Of a DNA stretch of 8,345 nt, positions 1 through 6,247 are shown piece after piece. Position 1 is the stretch's first letter. Every line of letters starts with the position of its first letter. The position numbers and the translations under genes were made by a program. The stretch is from Variovorax sp. Lineage in GTDB: Bacteria; Pseudomonadota; Gammaproteobacteria; Burkholderiales; Burkholderiaceae_C. The stretch spans positions 1 to 8,345 of the forward strand of contig JAQGMX010000145.1 in assembly GCA_028292145.1 (NCBI GenBank), given 5' to 3'. A model generated the notes under the pieces. That model worked only from the letters and a program-made list of their open reading frames with translations, did not search any database and had not been told where the DNA came from.

Positions 1-24
1 ATCCATCCGAGGAGTAAACCCACC

Positions 25-1047
25 ATGCCTTCCATCCTGAAACGCGTCGCCCGCATCGGCCTGCTGGCCGCCGTGGCCGCGACCGGTCTCGGCGCCGCCG
101 GCGCCATGGCGCAAACCGCCATTTGCTACAACTGCCCGACCGAATGGGCCGACTGGGGCACGCAGTTGCGCGCCATCAAGGCGAAGACCGGCGTCACCGT
201 GCCGCCCGACAACAAGAACTCCGGCCAGTCGCTGGCCCAACTCGTCGCAGAGAAGGTCAGCCCGGTCGCCGACATGACCTACCTGGGCGTGACCTTCGCG
301 ATCCAGGCGCAGAAAGACGGCGTCGTCGCGCCCTACAAGCCGGCCAACTGGAACGACATCGCCGATGGCCTCAAGGACCCGGCCGGGCACTGGTTCACCA
401 TTCATTCGGGCACGCTCGGCTTCATGGTCAACGTCGACGCGCTCAAGGGCAAGCCGGTACCGAAATCGTGGGCCGACCTGCTCAAGCCCGAATACAAAGG
501 TTTGATTGGCTATCTCGATCCGGCATCGGCCTTCGTAGGCTACGTCGGCGCGGTGGCGATCAACGAGGCGCGCGGCGGCACGCTCGACAACTTCGGCCCG
601 GCCATCGACTACTTCAAGGCGCTGCAGAAGAACGAACCCATCGTGCCGAAGCAGACCTCCTACGCGCGCGTGCTGTCGGGCGAGATCGCGATCCTGCTCG
701 ACTACGACTTCAACGCCTACCGCGCCAAGTACAAGGACAAGGCCAACGTCGCGTTCGTGATCCCGACCGAGGGCACGGTCGTCGTGCCCTACGTGATGAG
801 CCTGGTCGCCAATGCGCCGCATGCGGCCGACGGCAAGAAGGCGCTCGACTTCGTGCTGTCCGACGAAGGCCAGGCGATCTGGGCCAAGGCCTACCTGCGC
901 CCGGTGCGTGCCGGTGCGATGCCGAAAGATGTCGAGGCGCAATTCCTGCCGGCCGCCGAATACAAGCGCGCCAAAACGGTCGACTACGCCCGCATGGCCG
1001 CCGCGCAGCGCGCCTTTTCCGACAGCTACCTGAAGGACGTGCGTTGA
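25..1047 (+). CDS. ABC transporter periplasmic substrate-binding protein (Fe3+/polyamine/aminoethylphosphonate-type family)
   Basis: This 340-residue protein is probably the periplasmic receptor of the importer encoded by the next three genes. The N-terminus is a Sec signal peptide: basic start with K6, R7 and R10, a hydrophobic Ala/Leu/Gly core at about 11-26, and an AMA|Q cleavage site after residue 29. The rest reads as a type 1/type 2 extracellular solute-binding fold, with typical family segments such as SGTLGFMVN, KSWADLL and SDEGQAIWAKAYLRP. The start at 25 is supported by GAGGAG at 9-14 and by the complete signal peptide. There is no adjacent Tyr-Tyr pair, which classical ferric-binding FbpA-like proteins use to hold iron, so iron is not favoured. 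The only two cysteines are C34 and C37 (CYNC), just after the cleavage site. It is the first gene of a packed operon, and its promoter must lie upstream of the window. The ligand is unknown; the downstream phosphodiesterase hints at a phosphodiester or other organophosphorus compound. The family is secure, the ligand is not. Confidence 0.93.
   Translation: MPSILKRVARIGLLAAVAATGLGAAGAMAQTAICYNCPTEWADWGTQLRAIKAKTGVTVPPDNKNSGQSLAQLVAEKVSPVADMTYLGVTFAIQAQKDGVVAPYKPANWNDIADGLKDPAGHWFTIHSGTLGFMVNVDALKGKPVPKSWADLLKPEYKGLIGYLDPASAFVGYVGAVAINEARGGTLDNFGPAIDYFKALQKNEPIVPKQTSYARVLSGEIAILLDYDFNAYRAKYKDKANVAFVIPTEGTVVVPYVMSLVANAPHAADGKKALDFVLSDEGQAIWAKAYLRPVRAGAMPKDVEAQFLPAAEYKRAKTVDYARMAAAQRAFSDSYLKDVR
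1033..1037 (+). promoter_or_regulatory. Shine-Dalgarno AAGGA that fixes the TTG start of the first permease
   Basis: AAGGA lies inside the last codons of the binding-protein gene and ends 6 bases before the TTG at 1044. It is the only well-placed ribosome binding site near the junction. It selects TTG 1044, which overlaps the upstream stop codon in a TTGA arrangement. Confidence 0.6.
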
Positions 1048-1838
1048 AATCACGCCAGCGCTGGCTGCTCCTGGGCTGCGCAGCCCCGGCCGGCGCTTTC
1101 TTCCTGCTGTTCTGGCTGCTTCCGGTGATGCGCCTGCTCGCATTGCCGGCGGAAAAAGGCTGGCAGACCTACTTCGCCGTGCTGACCGACAGCCGCTACC
1201 TGTCGAGCATGTTGCAGACGGTGGCGCTGTCACTGGTCGTGACGCTGGCGACGCTGGTGCTCGGCAGCGCGGTCGGCATCTATCTGGCGCGGCGCGAATT
1301 CCGCGGCAAGCGCATGCTGCTGTCGCTGCTGACCTTGCCGCTCTCTTTCCCCGGCGTGATCGTCGGCTTCTTCGTGATCCTGCTCGGCGGCCGGCAGGGG
1401 CTGGTGGCCGACATTTCGGACGCGCTCACCGGCAACCGGATCACCTTCGCCTACGGCCTGCTCGGGCTGTTCCTGGCGTACCTCTATTTCTCGCTGCCGC
1501 GCGCCATCGCGACCTACGCTGCAGCGGCCGAATCGATGAACCTGCAGCTGGAAGAAGCCGCCCGCTCGCTCGGCGCCTCGCGCCTGCGGGTCGCACGCGA
1601 CGTCTGGCTGCCGGAGCTGGCGCCGACCACGCTGGCCTGCGGCGCGATCCTGTTCGCGACCTCGATGGGCGCTTTCGGCACCGCGTTCACGCTGGCGAGC
1701 AAATTCGAGGTGATACCGATCACCATCTACAACGAGTTCACCAACTACGCCAACTTCGCGTTGGCTGCATCGCTGTCGATCTCGCTCGGCGTCGTGACCT
1801 GGCTGGTGCTTTTCGTGGCGCGCCACTTCAAGCCATGA
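1044..1838 (+). CDS. ABC transporter inner-membrane permease, subunit 1 (BPD_transp_1 type)
   Basis: This is a 264-residue integral membrane subunit of a binding-protein-dependent importer. It starts with a basic stretch (KSRQR) followed by a hydrophobic segment at about 8-33. Further membrane segments lie near 54-79, 88-117, 130-155, 193-215 and 240-260, giving the usual six-helix plan. The cytoplasmic coupling (EAA) loop is clear: E171-A172-A173, then G177, ending in LP at 189-190; this is where the ATPase docks. The start is the rare codon TTG at 1044, inside the overlap TTGA with the binding-protein stop, and has an AAGGA six bases upstream. The reading frame stays open back to 123, but that extension reads Arg/Gln-rich nonsense antiphase to the binding protein and is not coding. 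The gene pairs with the next permease, with which it probably forms a heterodimeric channel. Family assignment is firm; the substrate is unknown. Confidence 0.92.
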   Translation: MKSRQRWLLLGCAAPAGAFFLLFWLLPVMRLLALPAEKGWQTYFAVLTDSRYLSSMLQTVALSLVVTLATLVLGSAVGIYLARREFRGKRMLLSLLTLPLSFPGVIVGFFVILLGGRQGLVADISDALTGNRITFAYGLLGLFLAYLYFSLPRAIATYAAAAESMNLQLEEAARSLGASRLRVARDVWLPELAPTTLACGAILFATSMGAFGTAFTLASKFEVIPITIYNEFTNYANFALAASLSISLGVVTWLVLFVARHFKP

Positions 1839-2635
1839 GAACCGACACGCAACCCAAGGCGCCCGTGCTGCTCGCGGTGACGGTCATCGTCAGCTTCTTC
1901 ATGATCGCGCCGATGCTGCTGTCGGTGATGGCAGGGCTGGTCAACAACTACAGCACCGGGCTCAAGAGCGGACTGACGCTGCGCTGGCTCGGCGAAGTCT
2001 GGGAGGTCTACGGCGGGACGGTCGGCTGGTCGCTGGTGCTGGCCGTGGCCTGCGTCGCCGCGACCATCGTGCTCGGCGTGCCGTGCGCTTACGCCATCGC
2101 GCGCAGCAAGTCGCGGGCGGCGCGCATCTTCGAGGAACTGCTGACGCTGCCGGTCGCGGTGCCGGGGCTGGCCACGGCGCTCGCGCTGATCCTTGCGTAC
2201 GGCCAGATCAGCGCCTTCCGCCAGAGCTTCGCGTTCATCCTGGTCGGGCACATTGTCTTCACGCTGCCGTTCATGGTGCGCACCGTGGCGTCGGCCTTCC
2301 AGCGCCACGATCTGGTCGCGCTCGAAGAAGCGGCGCGCACGCTGGGCGCAACCTTCCGCCAGCGCTTCATGGGCATCCTGGTGCCTGCGGTGTTCCCGGC
2401 CATCGTGGCCGGCAGCCTGATGGTCTTCACGCTGTCGGTCGGCGAATTCAACCTGACCTGGATGCTGCACACGCCGCTCACGCGCACGCTCCCGGTCGGC
2501 CTGGCCGACAGCTACGCCTCGATGCGGCTGGAGGTCGGTTCGGCCTACACGCTGGTCTTCTTCATCGTCATCCTCCCGGTGCTGTGGGGCTTGCAGTCCC
2601 TGGCCCATCTGCTGCAGAAACGCCATGGAACTTGA
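1835..2635 (+). CDS. ABC transporter inner-membrane permease, subunit 2 (BPD_transp_1 type)
   Basis: This 266-residue protein is the second transmembrane subunit of the importer. A short polar N-terminus precedes a membrane helix at about 10-32. More hydrophobic segments are seen near 65-90, 105-130, 133-155, 188-210 and 238-258. The EAA loop is E165-A166-A167 followed by G171 and a VP in place of the usual LP. The helix after it carries SVGEFNLTWML, a segment typical of the second permease in iron/polyamine/phosphonate-type systems. The start codon lies in an ATGA overlap with the stop of subunit 1. No good ribosome binding site precedes it, so it is probably translated by coupling. The downstream ATPase gene begins 11 bases before this gene ends. 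Family assignment is firm; the substrate is not known. Confidence 0.93.
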   Translation: MRTDTQPKAPVLLAVTVIVSFFMIAPMLLSVMAGLVNNYSTGLKSGLTLRWLGEVWEVYGGTVGWSLVLAVACVAATIVLGVPCAYAIARSKSRAARIFEELLTLPVAVPGLATALALILAYGQISAFRQSFAFILVGHIVFTLPFMVRTVASAFQRHDLVALEEAARTLGATFRQRFMGILVPAVFPAIVAGSLMVFTLSVGEFNLTWMLHTPLTRTLPVGLADSYASMRLEVGSAYTLVFFIVILPVLWGLQSLAHLLQKRHGT

Positions 2636-3716
2636 ACGCATTCCTGTCCACATCGACAACGTCTCCAAAACTTACGCCGACGGCACGGTCGGCCTGCAGC
2701 CGACGTCGCTGCACGTCGAACCCGGCGAAGTGCTGGCGCTGCTCGGCCCGTCGGGTTGCGGCAAGACGACGCTGCTGCGGCTGATCGCCGGGCTGGAAAC
2801 GCTCGACGACGGCGGCTGCATCCGCTTCGGCGATCAGGACGTCACGCAGAAGCCGGTCGAGCAGCGCGGCGTCGGCATGGTGTTCCAGAGCTACGCGCTG
2901 TTTCCGCAGATGAGCGTGGCCGCGAACATCGGCTACGGGCTGCGCATCCGCGGCGCCTCGAAAGCCGACGAACAACGCACCGTTGGCGAACTGGTCGATC
3001 TGGTGCGTCTCAACGGCCTCGAGAACAAGCGCCCGAGCGAGTTGTCCGGCGGCCTGCGGCAGCGCGTGGCGCTCGCGCGCGCGGTGGCCGTGCGGCCGCG
3101 CGTGCTGCTGCTCGACGAGCCGCTGGCCGCGCTCGATGCCAAGCTCAAGGAATCGCTGCGCGACGAGCTCGCCGAACTGCTGCGGCGCCTGCACATCACC
3201 GCCATCCACGTCACGCACGACCAGCAGGAAGCGATGGCCATCGCCGACCGGCTGGCCGTGATGCGCGCCGGGCGGATCGTGCAGATCGGCCGCGGCGAAG
3301 ACCTCTACCGGTCGCCGAGCCATCCTTTCGTCGCCGAGTTCCTGGGCCGGGTGAACCGCATCGAACGCTCGCGGCAGGCCATCGCCGACGGCACCATCGC
3401 GTTCGGCGGCACGGTGATTGCGTGTCCTGCGGCCTGGATGAACCATGCCACCCTGCTCCTGCGGCCCGAAGACGTCCAGATCGCGTCACCCGACGCCGTT
3501 GATTTCGACCAATCCGGATGGTCGGGTTGGGGATCGGCGCAGGTCCGCCAACGCACATTCCTCGGCGACCGCGTCCAGTTGCGCCTCGACGTCGCCGATC
3601 AGCCGGCGCTGCTGGCCGATGTCGCGCGCGACACGCCTTTCCAGGCCGGCGACGATGTCGGCATCCGCATGCATCCCGACCGCCTCATGACCTCACAGGA
3701 GGAACTCGTCCCATGA
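2625..3716 (+). CDS. ABC transporter ATP-binding protein with C-terminal TOBE domain
   Basis: This 363-residue ATPase powers the importer from the cytoplasmic face of the membrane. The nucleotide-binding domain (about 1-235) has all its parts in order: Walker A GPSGCGKT at 41-48, Q-loop Q88, signature LSGGLRQR at 140-147, Walker B VLLLDEP at 160-166, D-loop ALD at 169-171 and switch histidine H198. The C-terminal part, from about 240, is a TOBE-type regulatory domain with the characteristic LLLRPEDVQ segment and a final MHPDRL. It therefore belongs with the PotA/FbpC/PhnT-like ATPases. The signature has Leu where many relatives have Gln (LSGGQ), a tolerated variation. The start at 2625 lies inside the end of permease 2 and has no strong ribosome binding site, suggesting coupled translation. 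The stop overlaps the start of the phosphodiesterase gene (ATGA). All catalytic residues are present, so the protein is expected to be active. Confidence 0.96.
   Translation: MELERIPVHIDNVSKTYADGTVGLQPTSLHVEPGEVLALLGPSGCGKTTLLRLIAGLETLDDGGCIRFGDQDVTQKPVEQRGVGMVFQSYALFPQMSVAANIGYGLRIRGASKADEQRTVGELVDLVRLNGLENKRPSELSGGLRQRVALARAVAVRPRVLLLDEPLAALDAKLKESLRDELAELLRRLHITAIHVTHDQQEAMAIADRLAVMRAGRIVQIGRGEDLYRSPSHPFVAEFLGRVNRIERSRQAIADGTIAFGGTVIACPAAWMNHATLLLRPEDVQIASPDAVDFDQSGWSGWGSAQVRQRTFLGDRVQLRLDVADQPALLADVARDTPFQAGDDVGIRMHPDRLMTSQEELVP
3697..3702 (+). promoter_or_regulatory. Strong Shine-Dalgarno AGGAGG for the phosphodiesterase
   Basis: AGGAGG sits 10 bases before ATG 3713, within the last codons of the ATPase gene. 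It supports 3713 as the phosphodiesterase start over the longer open frame beginning at 3518. It is the strongest ribosome binding site in the operon, so this enzyme may be translated well independently of coupling. Confidence 0.65.
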
Positions 3717-4537
3717 CACCGAATTTCCTCGTCCAGCTCACCGACCCGCATATCCGCGAACCGGGCCGCCTCGCCTACGGCCGCATCGACACCGCGCCCT
3801 ACCTGCAACGCGCGGTTGCCAGCGTGCTGCGCCTGCGTCAGCAACCCGATGCGGTGGTCATCACCGGCGACCTGAGCGATTTCGGCCGCGCCGCCGAGTA
3901 CGCGCATCTGGCCGAACTGCTGGCGCCGCTCAAGATGCCCGTCTACCTGATGCCGGGCAACCACGACGACCGGCACGAAATGCGGCGCAGCTTTCCCGGA
4001 CACGGCTACCTTGGAAGCGAAGGTTTCGTGCAGTACAGCGTCAAGATCGGCGCGATCCGGCTGCTGACGCTCGACACCGTCGTGCCGGGTCAGAGCCACG
4101 GCACGCTGTGCGCCGAACGGCTCGGATGGCTGGAAGCGCAACTCGAAACCACCGGAGAGGAGCCGGTCGTCGTCGCGATGCACCATCCGCCGTTCCGCAC
4201 GCTGATCGGCCACATGGACGCCATCGGCCTGCGAGAAGGCGGACCCGAACTCGAAGCGCTGGTTGCGCGCCATCCGAACATCGAGCGCATCATCTGCGGA
4301 CACATCCATCGCGCCATCGACGTGCGCTTCGGCGGCACCATCGCCTCGACCTCGCCCGCGCCCGGACACCAGGTAGCGCTCGACCTGCGGCCCGACGCGC
4401 CGTCCGCCTGGATGCTGGAACCACCCGGTTTTCGCGTGCATGCATGGGACGGCGAGCGGCTGGTCACGCACCTGGCGCCGTCGGGAAATTTCGAAGGACC
4501 GTATCCTTTCCATGAAAATGGAGCGTTAATCGATTGA
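3713..4537 (+). CDS. Class III cyclic-nucleotide / glycerophosphodiester phosphodiesterase-like metallophosphoesterase (GpdQ/CpdA family)
   Basis: This 274-residue binuclear metal phosphoesterase shows every metal-binding motif of the family: D11-x-H13, GD at 52-53, GNHDD at 82-86 (N83, H84), MHHPP at 156-160 and GHIH at 196-199. Length, motif spacing and the C-terminal segment GPYPFHENG all resemble the glycerophosphodiesterase GpdQ, which is also about 274 residues long. The related CpdA enzymes cleave cAMP, so cyclic nucleotide hydrolysis is the main alternative. No signal peptide is visible, so it should work in the cytoplasm. The start at 3713 overlaps the ATPase stop (ATGA) and has AGGAGG upstream. 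Being the last gene in a chain with the transporter genes suggests that it acts on the imported solute, for example hydrolysing a glycerophosphodiester or another organic phosphodiester. The enzyme family is seen directly; the substrate is inferred from context. Confidence 0.92.
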   Translation: MTPNFLVQLTDPHIREPGRLAYGRIDTAPYLQRAVASVLRLRQQPDAVVITGDLSDFGRAAEYAHLAELLAPLKMPVYLMPGNHDDRHEMRRSFPGHGYLGSEGFVQYSVKIGAIRLLTLDTVVPGQSHGTLCAERLGWLEAQLETTGEEPVVVAMHHPPFRTLIGHMDAIGLREGGPELEALVARHPNIERIICGHIHRAIDVRFGGTIASTSPAPGHQVALDLRPDAPSAWMLEPPGFRVHAWDGERLVTHLAPSGNFEGPYPFHENGALID

Positions 4538-4562
4538 CACAAGAAGAAGAGAAGACTTGAAA
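4534..4562 (+). promoter_or_regulatory. Weak candidate sigma70 promoter before the Na/Pi transporter
   Basis: TTGACA at 4534-4539 is a perfect -35 hexamer and overlaps the stop codon of the phosphodiesterase gene. Seventeen bases later TTGAAA (4557-4562) is only a 3-of-6 match to TATAAT. Transcription would start near 4569, giving a leader of under 10 bases before ATG 4577. It could add expression of the transporter independent of the operon. The poor -10 and very short leader keep this uncertain, and no Pho box (paired CTGTCAT-like repeats) is visible in the gap. Confidence 0.25.
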
Positions 4563-4576
4563 GCCGCGCCTCGCCC

Positions 4577-6241
4577 ATGAAACATCTGCTGAACCTGCTG
4601 GCAGCAGTTGCCCTCCTCGTCTGGGGCACCCACCTGGTCCGAACCGGCGTTCTGCGCGCGTTCGGCGGCAATCTTCGAACGCTGCTCGCACGCAGCATGC
4701 GCAACCGGTTCACGGCCGCGCTGTCGGGTATCGGCGTCACGGCGCTGGTGCAGTCGAGCACCGCGACCTCGCTGATGACCTCGTCTTTCGTCGGCCAGGG
4801 ACTCATCACGTTGCCAGCGGCGCTGGCCGTCATGCGCGGCGCCGACGTCGGCACGGCGCTGATGTCGGTGTTGTTCTCCACCGATCTTTCATGGCTGTCG
4901 CCGCTCTTCATCTTCGTGGGCGTGGTGCTGTCGGTCACCCGCCCCGAAAGCGGTGCCGGACGCGTGGGCCGCGTGCTCATCGGCCTCGGACTGATGCTGC
5001 TGGCGCTGCGGCTGGTGGTCGAGGCGACCGGGCCGCTGTTCGAATCCGAGGCGATGCGCGCAGTGCTGGCGTCGATCAGCAGCGACGTGCTGCTGGAGAT
5101 CACCATCGGCGCGGTGCTGGCGGTGGTCGCGTATTCGAGCCTCGCGGTCGTGCTGCTGGTGGCTGCGATGGCGACTTCGGCTGTCGTGCCGCTGGATGTC
5201 GCGCTGGGCCTGGTGCTGGGCGCGAATCTCGGCAGCGGCGTGCTGGCGGTGCTGACGACGGCGAAGTCCGAGATTTCGGTGCGGCAGGTCACGGTCGGCA
5301 ATCTGCTGTTCAAGCTGCTGGGCGTGACGGTCGCGGCACCGTTCATCGGCTTCTATCTGGCGCAGATCCGGCCTTATGTGTCGGACGCCACGCAGCTCGT
5401 CGTGCTCTATCACCTGGCGTTCAACGTGGTCGTGAGCATCGGTTTCATCGGCCTGACCGGCTGGGTCGCGACGCTGGTGAAGAAGATGCTGCCGATACCG
5501 CGGAAGCCTGCGTCGACCTCGCGTCCGCAGCACCTCGACCCGTCCGCGCTGTCGACGCCGACGCTCGCCATCTCCAACGCCGCGCGCGAGGCGCTGCACC
5601 AGGCCGACGTCGTCGAAACCATGCTGATCGGCATGCTGAACGTGATTCGCAACAACGACCTGCGGCTGGCCGAAGAACTGCGCAAGCTCGACGACACGGT
5701 CGACCGGCTCTATTCGGACATCAAGTACTACCTGACGAAGATCTCGCGCGAGGCGCTCGGCGAGGAAGAGAGCAAGCGCTGGACCGACATCATCAGCTTC
5801 ACCATCAACATGGAGCAGGTCGGCGACATCATCGAGCGCGTGATCATCGACATCGAGGACAAGAAGATCAAGCCGCAGCGCAACTTCTCGGAAGCCGGCA
5901 TGGCCGAGATCGTCGAGCTGCACGAGCGGCTGGTGGCCAATCTGCGGCTCGGGATGAGTGTGTTCCTGAACGGCAACGTGCGCGATGCGCAGAAGCTGCT
6001 CGAAGAAAAAGCGCGTTTTCGCGACCTGGAACGCGCCTACGCCAGCACCCATCTGTTCCGTTTGATGGACCGCACAGCCACCAGCATGGAAACCAGTTCG
6101 CTGCACATCGACCTGATCAGCGACCTGAAACGCATCAATTCGCACATCTGCTCGATCGCCTACCCGATCCTGGATTCGGCCGGCGCGCTGGCCCCGAGCC
6201 GGCTGCGCGAGTCGCGGCTGGCTTCGCTGAACGAGCGCTGA
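4577..6241 (+). CDS. Na+/phosphate cotransporter family protein with C-terminal PhoU-like domain (NptA/YjbB type)
   Basis: This 554-residue membrane protein should move inorganic phosphate across the inner membrane. The N-terminal half (about 1-300) has two inverted Na/Pi repeats. The first has QSSTATS at 59-65 and GADVGT at 88-93. The second has YSSLAVV at 186-192 and GANLGS at 215-220. Hydrophobic helices surround them, near 1-20, 50-100, 106-150, 172-228, 241-262 and 275-297. From about 326 the protein becomes charged and helical, like PhoU, with E413-xxx-D417 and D512-xxx-D516 resembling PhoU metal-cluster motifs. The E. coli relative YjbB has been linked to phosphate export, so the direction of transport is open. 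The second repeat lacks the usual Gln of QSS. ATG 4577 is the first possible in-frame start after the in-frame stop of the phosphodiesterase, 39 bases upstream. No good ribosome binding site is adjacent; an AG-rich run at 4541-4555 is too far away. It may be co-transcribed with the ABC operon. Confidence 0.93.
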   Translation: MKHLLNLLAAVALLVWGTHLVRTGVLRAFGGNLRTLLARSMRNRFTAALSGIGVTALVQSSTATSLMTSSFVGQGLITLPAALAVMRGADVGTALMSVLFSTDLSWLSPLFIFVGVVLSVTRPESGAGRVGRVLIGLGLMLLALRLVVEATGPLFESEAMRAVLASISSDVLLEITIGAVLAVVAYSSLAVVLLVAAMATSAVVPLDVALGLVLGANLGSGVLAVLTTAKSEISVRQVTVGNLLFKLLGVTVAAPFIGFYLAQIRPYVSDATQLVVLYHLAFNVVVSIGFIGLTGWVATLVKKMLPIPRKPASTSRPQHLDPSALSTPTLAISNAAREALHQADVVETMLIGMLNVIRNNDLRLAEELRKLDDTVDRLYSDIKYYLTKISREALGEEESKRWTDIISFTINMEQVGDIIERVIIDIEDKKIKPQRNFSEAGMAEIVELHERLVANLRLGMSVFLNGNVRDAQKLLEEKARFRDLERAYASTHLFRLMDRTATSMETSSLHIDLISDLKRINSHICSIAYPILDSAGALAPSRLRESRLASLNER

Positions 6242-6247
6242 GCGCTC
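6233..6247. repeat. Perfect inverted repeat over the convergent stop codons
   Basis: GAGCGC (6233-6238) and GCGCTC (6242-6247) form a perfect 6-base-pair stem whose three-base loop is the TGA stop of the Na/Pi transporter; its right arm reaches the stop codon of the minus-strand gene. A second pair, GCGGCT at 6214-6219 and AGCCGC at 6249-6254, could extend the structure outward. No T-run follows on either side, so it is not a canonical intrinsic terminator. It may still act as a bidirectional end or mRNA 3' stabiliser in the 4-base space between the genes. Confidence 0.35.

Noticed and set aside
123..1043. Upstream extension of the first permease frame, open from 123
   Set aside because: It lies antiphase within the binding-protein gene and gives an Arg/Gln-rich sequence without any signal or domain. 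The hydrophobic permease begins exactly at TTG 1044, with a ribosome binding site.
1815..1826. Perfect 12-base palindrome GTGGCGCGCCAC just before the second permease
   Set aside because: It encodes ordinary permease residues, can form only a four-base-pair stem, and such GC palindromes are expected by chance here. A role in masking the ATG at 1835 is not supported.
1745..2668. Minus-strand 307-codon open frame over the second permease
   Set aside because: It is charged, repetitive in Asp/Arg/Gln/His and antisense to a clear membrane protein with an EAA loop.
3518..3712. Upstream extension of the phosphodiesterase frame
   Set aside because: It overlaps the TOBE domain of the ATPase, is Arg/Pro-rich, and has no family similarity. 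ATG 3713 with AGGAGG gives the canonical N-terminus.
25..3716. Reading the ABC system as a ferric-iron importer
   Set aside because: The gene order and ATPase would fit, but the binding protein has no Tyr-Tyr pair, and the coupled phosphodiesterase points elsewhere. The ligand is left open.
4557..4580. Eight-codon TTG-started mini-frame ending in ATGA at the Na/Pi start
   Set aside because: It is too short, and has a rare start and no well-placed ribosome binding site. A leader peptide cannot be supported without conservation.
4090..5346. Minus-strand 418-codon open frame across the phosphodiesterase/Na-Pi junction
   Set aside because: Its Ser/Thr/Arg-rich composition lacks domains, and it is antisense to two well-supported genes.
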